A stretch of 64,000 bases of DNA from Winslowiella toletana (GTDB taxonomy: Bacteria; Pseudomonadota; Gammaproteobacteria; Enterobacterales; Enterobacteriaceae), in contig NZ_JAGGMQ010000001.1 in the NCBI RefSeq assembly GCF_017875465.1, forward strand, positions 2,232,001 through 2,296,000, written 5' to 3'. The notes under the pieces were generated by a model. It searched no databases, was not told the DNA's origin, and was given only the letters and a program-made list of their open reading frames with translations. Below, piece after piece: positions 37,797 through 47,781 of the stretch (the stretch's first letter is position 1; the number at the start of each line of letters is the position of its first letter). The position numbers and the translations under genes were made by a program.

Positions 37797-38804
37797 TTAT
37801 CCTGCGTCTGGCTGCTCGTCCTGATCGACCGCAAAGCAGGCCACCTGTTGTTCACCATACTGCTTCAGCTGCGGCTGCAACTGTGTGCAGGTGCCGAAAC
37901 GACGGTGGCAACGGGCGTTGAACGCACAACCCGGTGGCGGATTAAGCGGGCTGGGCAGCTCTCCCGTCAGCTTGATGCGCTGGCGACGGTCATCCGGATT
38001 CAGGCGTGGCGTCGCGGACAACAGCGCCTGGGTATAAGGGTGACGCGGATTAGCAAACACCGCCTCTTTACTGCCTTTTTCTACACAACGACCCAGGTAC
38101 ATCACCATCACTTCATCAGCGATATGTTCAACTACCGATAAATCGTGCGAGATAAACACATACGACAGCCCCAAATCCTGCTGCAAATCCATCATCAGGT
38201 TTAATACTTGCGCCCGAACCGAAACGTCGAGGGCGGAAACCGGTTCATCGGCAATCAGCACATCCGGATCGAGCATCAGACCACGTGCAATAGCAATACG
38301 CTGACGCTGACCGCCGGAAAACATATGCGGATAGCGATCGTAATGCTCGGTCTTCAGGCCCACTTTCGCCATCATCTCCAGCGCTTTTTCACGGCGCTCG
38401 GCTTTGCTTAGCGAAGTATTGATCACCAGTGGCTCTTCCAGAATATGGCTGACTTTTTTACGCGGATTCAGTGAGCCATACGGGTTCTGAAACACAATCT
38501 GGATTTTCTGCCGACGTAATTTCTGCGCCTGCGGATCGTGTTTCAGCAGATCCTGACCATGCCAGTAGAGCTGGCCTTCGGTTGGCGTCTCAATCATGGT
38601 CAGCAGACGACCGAGCGTCGACTTACCACAGCCTGACTCACCGACCACGGCCAGCGTTTTGCCGCGCTCCAGATTAAAGGAGACGCCATCCAGCGCCTTA
38701 ACCAGACGCTCCTGGCCAAACAGACCCTTTTTCACCGGATAGTGCTTTTTCAGATCGATGGCCTGCAGCAGATATTGCTGCTCCAGCGTTTTTGCATCAC
38801 TCAT
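37797..38804 (-). CDS. dppF: DppF, dipeptide ABC transporter ATPase
   Basis: 335 residues from the ATG at 38804 (E. coli 334); the 27-codon upstream extension lies inside dppD and is rejected. Walker [10 protein letters not shown], signature SGGQRQR, Walker [12 protein letters not shown], and the C-terminal oligopeptide-transporter Cys region ([17 protein letters not shown]), which binds an iron-sulphur cluster in relatives. It drives dipeptide and haem import. Overlaps dppD by 8 bp. Confidence 0.95.
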   Translation of the reverse strand: MSDAKTLEQQYLLQAIDLKKHYPVKKGLFGQERLVKALDGVSFNLERGKTLAVVGESGCGKSTLGRLLTMIETPTEGQLYWHGQDLLKHDPQAQKLRRQKIQIVFQNPYGSLNPRKKVSHILEEPLVINTSLSKAERREKALEMMAKVGLKTEHYDRYPHMFSGGQRQRIAIARGLMLDPDVLIADEPVSALDVSVRAQVLNLMMDLQQDLGLSYVFISHDLSVVEHIADEVMVMYLGRCVEKGSKEAVFANPRHPYTQALLSATPRLNPDDRRQRIKLTGELPSPLNPPPGCAFNARCHRRFGTCTQLQPQLKQYGEQQVACFAVDQDEQPDAG

Positions 38805-39780
38805 AAGTTGGTCTCCCGGCATCATCCAGAGGGAAATGACATTTGGACTGACGCCCCGGAATATCACGTAATTCAGGCTCTTCACTACGACAGCGCACGT
38901 TGGCGTACGGGCAGCGTGGGTTCAGCAGGCAGCCATTCGGGCGGTCATATTTACCCGGCACCACACCTGGCAGTGACGCCAGCCGCGCTTTATCAGCGGC
39001 AAACTCCGGCAACGCGCGCAGCAGCGCCTGAGTGTACGGATGACGCGGCGCGCGGAAGATATCCACCGCTTTACCGGTTTCCACCACTTGCCCGGCGTAC
39101 ATCACAATAATGTGCTGCGCGGCTTCCGCCACCAGCGCCAGATCGTGAGTAATCAGGATCAGCGCCATATTTTCCTGACGCTGCAGATCGAGCAACAGTT
39201 CAATAATCTGCGCCTGAATGGTCACATCCAGCGCCGTGGTCGGTTCATCAGCAATCAGCAACTTTGGCCGACAGGCAATCGCCATGGCGATCATCACGCG
39301 CTGGCTCATCCCGCCGGAGAGCTGATGCGGATAAACATCCAGACGTGAGGCGGGATCGGGGATCCCAACCTGATTCAGCAGGTCAATCGCCCGCTGACGG
39401 CGCGTACGGCGATTGCCGCCCTGATGCACCTTAATCGCTTCCATAATCTGGAAACCAACGGTGTAGCAGGGGTTGAGGCTGGTCATCGGATCCTGGAAAA
39501 TCATCGCCACTTCCGAGCCCACCAGCTGGCGGCGCTCTTTTTCGGAGATTTTCTTCAGATCGCGCTGGTTAAATTCCAGTTTGTCGGCGGTGACGCGACC
39601 GGGATAATCAATCAGTCCCATAATCGCCAGTGAGCTAACCGATTTGCCGGAACCAGACTCGCCGACAATGCCGACCACCTGACCCTGCTCAACCTGATAG
39701 CTGATACGATCTACCGCGCGGAACGGTGCTTTTTCGTCGCCGAAATGCACCGATAGTTGTTCTATATTAAGTAATGCCAT
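38797..39780 (-). CDS. dppD: DppD, dipeptide ABC transporter ATPase
   Basis: 327 residues, same as E. coli. Walker [10 protein letters not shown], signature LSGGMSQR, Walker [13 protein letters not shown], and the C-terminal [16 protein letters not shown] cysteine cluster. Forms the ATPase heterodimer with DppF. 12 bp after dppC. Confidence 0.96.
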   Translation of the reverse strand: MALLNIEQLSVHFGDEKAPFRAVDRISYQVEQGQVVGIVGESGSGKSVSSLAIMGLIDYPGRVTADKLEFNQRDLKKISEKERRQLVGSEVAMIFQDPMTSLNPCYTVGFQIMEAIKVHQGGNRRTRRQRAIDLLNQVGIPDPASRLDVYPHQLSGGMSQRVMIAMAIACRPKLLIADEPTTALDVTIQAQIIELLLDLQRQENMALILITHDLALVAEAAQHIIVMYAGQVVETGKAVDIFRAPRHPYTQALLRALPEFAADKARLASLPGVVPGKYDRPNGCLLNPRCPYANVRCRSEEPELRDIPGRQSKCHFPLDDAGRPTYE

Positions 39781-39792
39781 CTCGGTGCCTCT

Positions 39793-40695
39793 TTACTGCT
39801 TGAGTTTCGGATCGAGGGCATCACGCAAGCCATCGCCCATCAGGTTAAATGCCAGAACCGTCAGCAGAATCGCGACGCCAGGGAAGGTCACGACCCACCA
39901 GGCACTTTGCGCATACTGCAATACATCGGAGAGCATGGTGCCCCACTCCGGCGTTGGCGGTTGCGCGCCCATACCCAAGAAGCCCAACGCGGCCATATCG
40001 AGAATCGCGTTAGAGAAGCCAAGCGAAGCCTGCACAATCAGCGGTGCGAGGCAGTTTGGCAAAATATTGACAAACATCTGCCGAATCGCACCGGCGCCAG
40101 CCACCCGTGAAGCGGTGACGTAATCGCGATGCACTTCCACCAGCACCGCCGCGCGCGTTAAGCGGATATAGTGCGGCAGGGCGACAAAGGTCAAAGCAAT
40201 GGAGGCGTTGACAATCGACGGACCGAAAATCGCCACCAGCACCAGCGCCAGCAGCAGACTTGGCAGCGCCAGCATAATATCCACCAGACGCATAATGATG
40301 GCGTCAACCGTGCCGCCCACGTAGCCAGCGATTAAGCCGAACACCACGCCGAGGATCAGCGACAGCACCACCACCATACAACCCACCAGCAGCGACAGGC
40401 GGGCGCCATACATCAGACGCGACAGCACATCGCGGCCAACATCATCGGTGCCAAACAGAAACTCCCAGCTGCCGCCTTCCTGCCAGACGGGCGGACGCAG
40501 CAGCGAATCGCGGAACTGCTCCGCAGGCGCATGCGGCGCCAGCACGCTGGCGAACACCGCGATTAAAATCATGATAACCACGTACACCAGACCGACTACT
40601 GCGCCTTTGTTACGTTTAAAGTAGTGCCAGAATTCCTGAATCGGGGTCATCGGCTTTGGTGCAGCAGTGATGCTGCTCGGATCAACTTGAGACAT
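39793..40695 (-). CDS. dppC: DppC, dipeptide ABC transporter permease
   Basis: 300 residues (E. coli 300), six TM helices, with the EAA-loop region near ALGFLGMGAQPPTPEWG. Inner-membrane partner of DppB. 10 bp after dppB. Confidence 0.96.
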   Translation of the reverse strand: MSQVDPSSITAAPKPMTPIQEFWHYFKRNKGAVVGLVYVVIMILIAVFASVLAPHAPAEQFRDSLLRPPVWQEGGSWEFLFGTDDVGRDVLSRLMYGARLSLLVGCMVVVLSLILGVVFGLIAGYVGGTVDAIIMRLVDIMLALPSLLLALVLVAIFGPSIVNASIALTFVALPHYIRLTRAAVLVEVHRDYVTASRVAGAGAIRQMFVNILPNCLAPLIVQASLGFSNAILDMAALGFLGMGAQPPTPEWGTMLSDVLQYAQSAWWVVTFPGVAILLTVLAFNLMGDGLRDALDPKLKQ

Positions 40696-40705
40696 GCCGG
40701 CCCCC

Positions 40706-41725
40706 TTATTTTTTATGTCGGATACGTGGGTTAACCACGCCGTATAGCAGGTCGACCAGCAGGTTTACCAGGATAATCAAGGTAGCCACCAGCAGAACAC
40801 CGCCCTGCACCACCGGATAGTCACGACGCTGTAGCGCATCGATTAACCAGCGGCCCAGTCCCGGCCATGAGAAGATTGTTTCGGTCAGGATCGCACCCGC
40901 CAGCAGCGTGCCGACTTGCAGACCAATCACCGTCACCACCGGTAACATCGCGTTGCGCAGCGCATGCACCACAATCACCCGCATGCGGGTCAGCCCTTTG
41001 GCGCGTGCGGTGCGGATATAATCCTCACCCAGCACTTCCAGCATTGACGAGCGGGTCATACGCACAATCACCGCCAACGGAATCGTGCCAAGCACCACCG
41101 CAGGCAGGATCATATGCATCAATGCATCTTTGAAGTCGCCGGGTTCACCCCAGAAGAAAGTGTCAATAATCATAAAACCGGTCAGCGGCATCGTATCGTC
41201 GAGGAATACCGTATCGCCGATTCGCCCGGAGACCGGCGTCAGATTGAGCTGCACCGACACCAGCATGATCATCATCATGCCCCACCAGAAGATCGGCATT
41301 GAGTAGCCGGTGAGGGAGATGCCCACCGCGGTGTGATCGAAAATCGAGCCGCGTTTTACCGCCGCCAGCACACCGACCGGAATCCCCACCGCAACCGCAA
41401 ACAGCATCGCGCAGATACCCAGTTCCAGCGTCGCTTTAAAGCGCGGCACAAACTCATCCCATACCGGGATGCGACTTTTCAGTGAAATACCCAGGTCGCC
41501 ATGCATTACGCCGTTGATGTAGGTGAGGTACTGCTTCCACATCGGCTGATCCAGCCCCAGCTGGGCCAGTAATTGCGCATGACGTTCAGGAGAGATGCCA
41601 CGTTCACCGGCCATAATCATTACCGGGTCGCCCGGTATCAGGTGAACGAAAGCGAAAGTTAATAGGGTGATACCAATAAACGTTGGGATAACCAGACCCA
41701 AACGTCGGAGTATGAACTGCAACAT
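40706..41725 (-). CDS. dppB: DppB, dipeptide ABC transporter permease
   Basis: 339 residues (E. coli 339), six TM helices, with the SMLEVLGEDYIRTARAKG EAA loop that contacts the ATPases. A 180-bp gap with a hairpin separates it from dppA. Confidence 0.96.
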   Translation of the reverse strand: MLQFILRRLGLVIPTFIGITLLTFAFVHLIPGDPVMIMAGERGISPERHAQLLAQLGLDQPMWKQYLTYINGVMHGDLGISLKSRIPVWDEFVPRFKATLELGICAMLFAVAVGIPVGVLAAVKRGSIFDHTAVGISLTGYSMPIFWWGMMMIMLVSVQLNLTPVSGRIGDTVFLDDTMPLTGFMIIDTFFWGEPGDFKDALMHMILPAVVLGTIPLAVIVRMTRSSMLEVLGEDYIRTARAKGLTRMRVIVVHALRNAMLPVVTVIGLQVGTLLAGAILTETIFSWPGLGRWLIDALQRRDYPVVQGGVLLVATLIILVNLLVDLLYGVVNPRIRHKK

Positions 41726-41866
41726 AATCCGTATTCTCTGTAATCTCCCGCAGCCGTAACCAACGGGATTTATAATTGCTCACATCTGGCGAAACGCTGA
41801 CCAGCGCTCACCGTGACACGCCTGATACCAGGTATCAAAGTGCCTTTACCAGTTTATTCATCCGGG

Positions 41867-41889
41867 AAAAGGGCCAGCAATGCTGGCCC
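41867..41889 (-). terminator. Attenuator-like hairpin between dppA and dppB
   Basis: GGGCCAGC and GCTGGCCC form an 8-bp stem with a 3-nt loop, followed by TTTT on the minus strand, 16 bp after the dppA stop. Partial termination or 3'-end protection would give more binding protein than membrane subunits, as is usual for such operons. Confidence 0.7.
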
Positions 41890-41905
41890 TGCAGATCAGA
41901 ACGAC

Positions 41906-43516
41906 TTACTCAGCGACATCAACGTTGACGAAGTAGTGGCCGCCTAATGGATCAACCACATAACCACTGACTTTCTTACTGACTGGCTCGTAGACGGTAG
42001 AGTGCGCGATAATCAGGGCAGGCGCCTGGTCATGCATCACTACCTGAGCTTGCTTGTAGTATTCGATACGTTTGTTGTGATCGTCAGTGGCGCGAGCCGG
42101 CTGGATCTGCTCTTCAAACGGCTTGTAACACCAGCGCGAATAGTTAGAGCCATCTTTAGCCGCCGCACAGCTGAACAGGGTGGCGAAGAAGTTATCCGGA
42201 TCCCCATTATCACCGGTCCAGCCCATCATCACCGTCTGGTGTTCACCTGATTTAGCACGCTTCAGATACTCGCCCCACTCGTAGGTAACGATCTTGGCTT
42301 TCACGCCAATTTTCGCCCAGTCGGACTGAATCATCTCCGCCATACGACGCGCATTTGGGTTGTATGGACGCTGTACTGGCATTGCCCACAGGTCGATGGA
42401 GAAACCATCCGCCATACCCGCTTCTTTCAGCAGTGCTTTCGCTTTTTCCACATCATACGGATAATCCTGCACCGCATCGTTGTAGCCCCACATGGTCGGT
42501 GGGATCAGGTTCTTAGCCGCCTGGCCAGCGCCCTGATACACGGCTTCAATAATCGCTTTTTTATTTACCGCCATGGTCAGCGCCTGACGCACTTTCAGGT
42601 TATCCAGCGGCTTTTTCTCAACGTTAAATGACAGATAGCCGACATTCAGGCCTGGCTGCTCCATCAGGTTGATATTCTTATCTTCCTTCATGCGCGCGAT
42701 ATCAGCCGGGTTCGGGTACGGCATCACCTGGCATTCGCCTTTCTGCATTTTCGCATAACGCACGGAAGCATCCGGGGTAATTGAGAACACTAAGCGATCA
42801 ATCTTCGGCTTGGTGCCCCAGTAGTCCGGGTTAGCTTTGTACAGAATGCGTGAATCTTTCTGGTACTGCTGCAACTGGAATGGACCGGTACCGACCGGGT
42901 TCAGATCCACTTTATCCGGGGTGCCGGCTTTCAGCATATTGTCTGCGTATTCGGCAGAGAGCACGGAAGCGAAGTCCATCCCCAGGTCAGCGAGGAACGG
43001 CGACTCAGGGCGAGTCAGCACAAAGCGTACGGTGTTATCGTCCACTTTCTCGATTTTGCTGATCAGGTTTGGCATATCCATGCCGTCGAAGTATTCGTAG
43101 CTGCCGCCGGAAACACCATGATATTTGTTGTTTTTATCCAGCTGGCGCTCAAAGGTGAACACCACGTCGTCGGCGTTGAAATCACGCGTCGGTTTGAAAT
43201 CTTTGGTGGTGTGCCACTTCACACCTTTACGCAGGTGGAAAGTGTAGGTCTTGCCATCTTCGCTGACATCCCATTTTTCTGCCAGCGCAGGCTGAATTTC
43301 GGTAGTACCGATTTTGAACTCAACCAGACGGTTGTAGATCTGACGGGAACTGGCGTCATAGGTGGTGCCGGAGGTAAACAACTGCGGGTTAAAACCTTCA
43401 GGCGAGCCTTCTGAACAGTAGACGAGGGTCTTCGCCTGGACACCGGTGGCTATGGTCATCGCGATCAGGCTCAGACCCACCTTCAGCATCCCTGTTTTAG
43501 CCAAGGAAATACTCAT
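41906..43516 (-). CDS. dppA: DppA, periplasmic dipeptide/haem-binding protein
   Basis: 536 residues (E. coli 535). Signal peptide ending GVQAK, then the SBP_bac_5 fold with a conserved N-terminus (TLVYCSEGSPEGFNPQ). Supplies dipeptides to DppBCDF and takes part in dipeptide chemotaxis and haem uptake in relatives. TGGAG lies 7-8 nt before the ATG. In E. coli the mRNA leader is silenced by GcvB; the same is plausible here but not tested. Confidence 0.96.
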   Translation of the reverse strand: MSISLAKTGMLKVGLSLIAMTIATGVQAKTLVYCSEGSPEGFNPQLFTSGTTYDASSRQIYNRLVEFKIGTTEIQPALAEKWDVSEDGKTYTFHLRKGVKWHTTKDFKPTRDFNADDVVFTFERQLDKNNKYHGVSGGSYEYFDGMDMPNLISKIEKVDDNTVRFVLTRPESPFLADLGMDFASVLSAEYADNMLKAGTPDKVDLNPVGTGPFQLQQYQKDSRILYKANPDYWGTKPKIDRLVFSITPDASVRYAKMQKGECQVMPYPNPADIARMKEDKNINLMEQPGLNVGYLSFNVEKKPLDNLKVRQALTMAVNKKAIIEAVYQGAGQAAKNLIPPTMWGYNDAVQDYPYDVEKAKALLKEAGMADGFSIDLWAMPVQRPYNPNARRMAEMIQSDWAKIGVKAKIVTYEWGEYLKRAKSGEHQTVMMGWTGDNGDPDNFFATLFSCAAAKDGSNYSRWCYKPFEEQIQPARATDDHNKRIEYYKQAQVVMHDQAPALIIAHSTVYEPVSKKVSGYVVDPLGGHYFVNVDVAE

Positions 43517-44212
43517 GCTTATACTCCAATGTGATGTGTTGTTGTGTGCGTTACGCCCGACCTGTGTTTTTTTAGTGTGGCCGGTGCGTGCATGCCCTCA
43601 GGCATCAATGAGAAGGAGAGCTATTAACGTCTGACTCCGTGGAATCCATCAGACGAATCCGCTTCCTGCCGCCTTATTGAGGCATCAATTTGTCAACAGT
43701 TGCAACTAACGTCAATACAAAGACCAGGTATTTACACATAGTGTGAGAAACAGCAAGCAAACATAAAAAAAACAGATCAGTAACAATTGCAGTCGAAAAA
43801 TGCGCTATCAGCAGCAATAACCAGACTATGATCGCGTGTATTAAATTATTACCAGTGATTTACTCCATTAAAAAACAATTAAAAATTCTCGTTTAATGAT
43901 GAATATCTGCACGATTAGTTTTGTGATCCAGCGCAAATCAGCTAAATATGCTGCAAGGCGGGTATAAGAAATGGTCAACAAGCGCCATTCGGTCATAAGC
44001 AGAACGTGTCGCGAAATAAGGGGCGTTTCCTGTTACAGCAGGGGTATTGATTACTCTATGCAGGAATTATGCGAAATAGTATTTAACGTTGCATAAATAA
44101 AATACAACGACAGAATAAGCTGGTCTGATTAGTAAAAACCACAGGATTACTGTCAGCCAGCTCGATTCTTTCTGCGCCGCCAGGGTTTGAAGGGGTGGTT
44201 ACCGGTGGAATC

Positions 44213-44281
44213 GCCGGGCGGCGAGAACGCCGCCCCTACAGGAAACGGTGGTCTGTTGCAGAGACGGCGTTTTCGCCGCCC
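44213..44281. repeat. Pair of GC-rich palindromic elements
   Basis: GGGCGGCG-AGAA-CGCCGCCC at 44216-44235 followed by CTAC, and a second, inverted and weaker unit GACGGCG-TTTT-CGCCGCC at 44264-44280. The first equals the element after bcsZ (25857-25880) read in the other direction, so this is a REP-like dispersed repeat. Confidence 0.6.
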
Positions 44282-44321
44282 TCCGGGAAATCTGGCGTTA
44301 AAGGATATTTTACAGACAACA

Positions 44322-44353
44322 AAAAACCCCTGTCATTACTGACAGGGGTTCTG
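44322..44353 (-). terminator. Terminator of tRNA-Pro
   Basis: AACCCCTGTCA and TGACAGGGGTT form an 11-bp stem with a GTAA loop, then TTTTTG on the minus strand, just after the tRNA. Confidence 0.9.
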
Positions 44354-44357
44354 AAGA

Positions 44358-44434
44358 TGGTCGGCGAGAGAGGATTCGAACCTCCGACCCACTGGTCCCA
44401 AACCAGTTGCGCTACCAAGCTGCGCTACTCGCCG
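44358..44434 (-). tRNA. tRNA-Pro (anticodon UGG)
   Basis: 77 nt with encoded CCA (44358-44360). Acceptor CGGCGAG pairs with CTCGCCG; the anticodon stem ACTGG/CCAGT holds loop TTTGGGA, so the anticodon is TGG; TTCGAATC T-loop. The sequence is that of the E. coli proM type, while E. coli carries proK (anticodon CGG) at this dppA-eptB position. Confidence 0.95.
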
Positions 44435-44536
44435 ATGGGGGCGCATGTTACTGCGCGGCCCCGGGAGCGTCAACGACTTTTTGTGAAATGCGCCTCAACC
44501 GCCTGGAAAGCATGCATATTCGGCTGAGGCAGCCGA

Positions 44537-46216
44537 TTACGGCTTAGCATCCGGCGCCTGGCACCAGTTATTTGCCGCTTTAATCCCGCCATTTGGAGAA
44601 GTGTAACCTAAGCAACCGAGAATCGTGTCAAACAGCTCAACATGACGATGGGTTTTGCCAGTTCGCTGCTGCGCCTGCAAACGCTCAAACGCACTTTTAT
44701 TTTTGTCATCGGCCAGATACTTATCGGATGCCCAGACAATCATCGGCACGCGGAACTGCTCAGGTGGCGCCATTTCACGCGGCGTACCATGCAGATGCAT
44801 ATTCTCGCTGATCGATTCACCATGATCAGAGGCATAGAACACGATGGCTTTCTTATCACGTAACTGATCGAATACGCTATCCAGCACGCTATCGGTATAC
44901 AGCACCGAGTTATCAAACGCGTTGATTAACTGCGCCTTACTGCAGAAATCATCCACTCCCATACATTCTGGCTGATAGCGGGCAAAATCACGCGGGTAAC
45001 GCTGCGAATAGAGATAGTGCGAACCTTTGGTATGCAGCACCACCAGATGCTTGCCCTGAGGATGGCGATCGACGGATGCTTTCAGTTCCTGCACCAGCAA
45101 CATATCGTCTACCGGCTTACCCTGGTTACGCTTCTCGGAACCAATCTGCTCACGGAAGGCGTAGTTATCAGCATCGGTATTGTTGTAGAACCAGACTTCG
45201 CTCTGCATCGCGAACAGTTCAGAGCTGAAACCAAGCTCTTTCAGTACCGCAAACACGTTCTGCTCTTTCAGCGTACGTCCCGGATTGTCCATGGTGCCGC
45301 CTTCGCGCACAAACATACAGCGTAGTGAAAGTTTGGTCGAGGTATCACAGGATTCGCCGCGGAAAGCCACCAGGTTCTTCTCTTTTGACAGCTTTGGCGT
45401 GGTATCACGCTCGTAACCGAGAATGCCCATATGGTCCCAGCGCGTGGTCTCACCAATCACAAACACCACATAGGTGTCGTCGATGCCAGCCGGTGCGACA
45501 TAGCTGAATTTCGCTGCCGGATCGAGCAGATCCTGGTCGTTCATCGTCTCGTCAGCACGGGTATAAGCAAACAGCCCCAGCGCGGAGAGCCAGTTGGATG
45601 GCAGGTAAGAGTGCGCAACCACACCGCCATAGCTTGGCAGATCGATATTGGTGGTTTTTTCCTGCGCCGACTGCTGATGATCAAAATAACGAATCGGCAG
45701 ATAAGTCAGCGCTACCGCAACCAGCAGAATAGCCAGTGGCTTCAGGCGCTGTCCCGGCGTTTTCAGCTGCTCCAGCAGCGTCATACTCAGCTTATTGCGC
45801 CAAACCATCAGCAACGGCACGGCGCTCACCAGCACCATCCAGGCAATAAATTGCAGGCCGACCACTTCTTTCGACAGATCAATATCGGTGGTCATCACTG
45901 ATGCCACGATGCCATAGCCAATCACCACATTGAAAAATGCCATGTAATAGCTGGCGGCCACCGACACCACCACCAGAAGCGTGGCGACAATACGGTAGAA
46001 CAACTTGCCGCCCAGCGACATTAAGCGCATCAGGAAGAAAGTGAGTAAAACGATGGCAATCACTTCAGCCGCTGCTGAGAGCCAGTTTTTTAGTGAAGGG
46101 TGAGTAACATAGGGATCAAAACGTCGATAAAAGACGGGAAGATTCAACAAGATACCAAGATAAAGCGCCAGCAAAAGCGAGAGCTTTTGTTGGGTTAAAG
46201 ATTTTATATAATTCAT
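44537..46216 (-). CDS. eptB: EptB, Kdo phosphoethanolamine transferase
   Basis: 559 residues (E. coli 563): five N-terminal TM helices, then a periplasmic sulfatase-fold domain with the Thr nucleophile in VIGETTRWDH, a metal site in YASDHGES, and HLHGTP. It adds phosphoethanolamine to the outer Kdo of LPS, which lowers surface charge and affects polymyxin sensitivity. In E. coli it is controlled by sigma E and MgrR; I did not find those elements. The 298-bp upstream gap (46217-46514) shows only the ohr terminator. Confidence 0.93.
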   Translation of the reverse strand: MNYIKSLTQQKLSLLLALYLGILLNLPVFYRRFDPYVTHPSLKNWLSAAAEVIAIVLLTFFLMRLMSLGGKLFYRIVATLLVVVSVAASYYMAFFNVVIGYGIVASVMTTDIDLSKEVVGLQFIAWMVLVSAVPLLMVWRNKLSMTLLEQLKTPGQRLKPLAILLVAVALTYLPIRYFDHQQSAQEKTTNIDLPSYGGVVAHSYLPSNWLSALGLFAYTRADETMNDQDLLDPAAKFSYVAPAGIDDTYVVFVIGETTRWDHMGILGYERDTTPKLSKEKNLVAFRGESCDTSTKLSLRCMFVREGGTMDNPGRTLKEQNVFAVLKELGFSSELFAMQSEVWFYNNTDADNYAFREQIGSEKRNQGKPVDDMLLVQELKASVDRHPQGKHLVVLHTKGSHYLYSQRYPRDFARYQPECMGVDDFCSKAQLINAFDNSVLYTDSVLDSVFDQLRDKKAIVFYASDHGESISENMHLHGTPREMAPPEQFRVPMIVWASDKYLADDKNKSAFERLQAQQRTGKTHRHVELFDTILGCLGYTSPNGGIKAANNWCQAPDAKP

Positions 46217-46481
46217 TCGATCCTATTTTCCCGGCATGGCGGTGTAAGCCCTAAACGCTAATCAGACCCTATTATCACGCCAGAGTTCGGGGAGCATATT
46301 ATTTAGCTGTTTCCCTTGAATTGAAGGCGGATTTTGCTGAGCCTGGGGTCTCACCCGCAGGACGCAGCGAAGGACGTAGTAAAGCATATAAAGTAGCCTG
46401 ACTCGGCAAAAAATAAGCATCGTGACGAGCAAATCGGCGAAAGGGAACGTTTTTCAGAAAGATGGAGGGGGGGCGGATTTG

Positions 46482-46505
46482 TAAAGGGAGCCATCATTGG
46501 CTCCC
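46482..46505 (-). terminator. Terminator of the Ohr gene
   Basis: GGGAGCCA and TGGCTCCC form an 8-bp stem with a 4-nt loop, followed by TTTAC on the minus strand, 10 bp after the stop. Confidence 0.65.
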
Positions 46506-46514
46506 CGCGTAATA

Positions 46515-46943
46515 TCAGTTAATGATATTCAGCGTCACATCAATATTGCCGCGCGTCGCGTTAGAGTACGGGCAAACAATATGTGCAGCATCAACCAGTT
46601 TCTGCGCTTCAGCGCTGTCCATACCTGGCAGATGAATATTCAGCTGCGCTTCAATGCCAAAGCCGGTCGGGATCGGACCGATACCGACTTCACCTTCGAT
46701 AAACGCGTCTTTTGGCAGGGCGATTTTATCGCGACCGGCAACAAATTTCATCGCTCCGAGGAAGCAGGCAGAGTAACCGGCGGCAAACAGCTGCTCAGGG
46801 TTAGTGGCTTCACCACCTGCGCCCCCCATCTCTTTTGGCACGCCAAGTTGCACGTCCAGCACGCCGTCGGAAGAGGTTGCACGACCATCACGGCCGCCAG
46901 TGGCCTTAGCTTTTGCACGATATACGACTTTTTCTAATGACAT
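46515..46943 (-). CDS. Ohr/OsmC-family organic hydroperoxide reductase
   Basis: 142 residues from the ATG at 46943 (AAGGAAT upstream); the 11-codon longer frame is not family-like. The two redox cysteines are in YSACFLGA and HIVCPYS, and [10 protein letters not shown] is the Ohr signature. It reduces organic and fatty-acid hydroperoxides in the cytoplasm using lipoyl donors. Typical Ohr length. It is divergent from the HD-domain gene, with 243 bp between. Confidence 0.92.
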   Translation of the reverse strand: MSLEKVVYRAKAKATGGRDGRATSSDGVLDVQLGVPKEMGGAGGEATNPEQLFAAGYSACFLGAMKFVAGRDKIALPKDAFIEGEVGIGPIPTGFGIEAQLNIHLPGMDSAEAQKLVDAAHIVCPYSNATRGNIDVTLNIIN

Positions 46944-47186
46944 AAAGGTATTCCTTTTCTGATGGTGTAGCCCCACAGGGCAGATTTACACACTATTAAA
47001 TCGCGAGCGACTTACAGGGACAGACAATAAAATTATAGATCAGCACCGTGACAGATTTTACAACGCAGGATGACAATAAGTGGCGGTGCTGACTCTTTTT
47101 TGACATCTTGATAACGAATGATAAGTTAAAATATAGATAGCGCACTACATAATTGCAAGCGACATTTTCAGCGGGGGACGATTTTG

Positions 47187-47771
47187 ATGCAATCTCTGGA
47201 AGAACAGGCACGACGTTATGCCACTAAAGCCCATGCTGAGGCGGGACAACGCCGCAAATATACTGATGAACCCTATATTGTCCATCCGGCGGCGGTGGTG
47301 GAACTGGTGCGCAGCGTAACCGATAACGAAGTGATGCTGGCCGCGGCCTGGTTACATGACACGGTCGAAGACACCGGCAGTACGTTAAATGATATTGAAA
47401 GCCACTTTGGCATCGAAGTCGCACAACTGGTTGGTATGCTGACCGATACGCCACAGCCGCAGGCAAAAAATCGCGCCAGACGTAAAGTCGCCCATTTCCG
47501 CCATACCGCTGAAGCCAGCCCCGCGGCGCAAACCATTAAACTGGCCGATATTATCGATAATACCCGCTCGATTATTCAGTTTGACGCCAGTTTTGCGCGC
47601 ATTTATCTGGTGGAAAAACGCGTGCAAATTGCGCTGCTGAAAAACGGCGATGCCGAACTGTGGCAGCAGGCCTCAATAATTATTGAACAGGGGATCCTGC
47701 AGTTAACCACACCGCCCTATAACGTGCCGCCAGCGTGGTTTGAAAATCAGATGGCGCGCTACAGTGATTAA
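47187..47771 (+). CDS. HD-domain phosphohydrolase, small alarmone-hydrolase-like
   Basis: 194 residues from ATG 47187, with GGGGGA upstream. The HD metal site of RelA/SpoT hydrolase domains is visible: His in YIVHPAAV, WLHDTVEDT, and KLADIIDNTRS. There is no synthetase, TGS or ACT domain, so it looks like a stand-alone (p)ppGpp hydrolase (Mesh1-like) or a related nucleotide phosphohydrolase. It converges on the Fic gene with 10 bp between stops. Substrate is inferred from family only. Confidence 0.8.
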   Translation: MQSLEEQARRYATKAHAEAGQRRKYTDEPYIVHPAAVVELVRSVTDNEVMLAAAWLHDTVEDTGSTLNDIESHFGIEVAQLVGMLTDTPQPQAKNRARRKVAHFRHTAEASPAAQTIKLADIIDNTRSIIQFDASFARIYLVEKRVQIALLKNGDAELWQQASIIIEQGILQLTTPPYNVPPAWFENQMARYSD

Positions 47772-47781
47772 CCTGCTGGCA

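Larger units (their letters stand above)
43517..44357. other. Long dppA upstream region without a gene
   Basis: About 840 bp, A/T-rich from 43680 to 44110, with no credible reading frame or RNA gene that I can see. It should contain the dppA promoter and leader. The end nearest the tRNA holds GC palindromes (44213-44281) and the tRNA terminator. Confidence 0.5.

Noticed and set aside
46996..47211. 71-codon frame between ohr and the HD gene
   Set aside because: It covers the divergent promoter region and overlaps the start of the HD gene; no ribosome site or recognisable domain.
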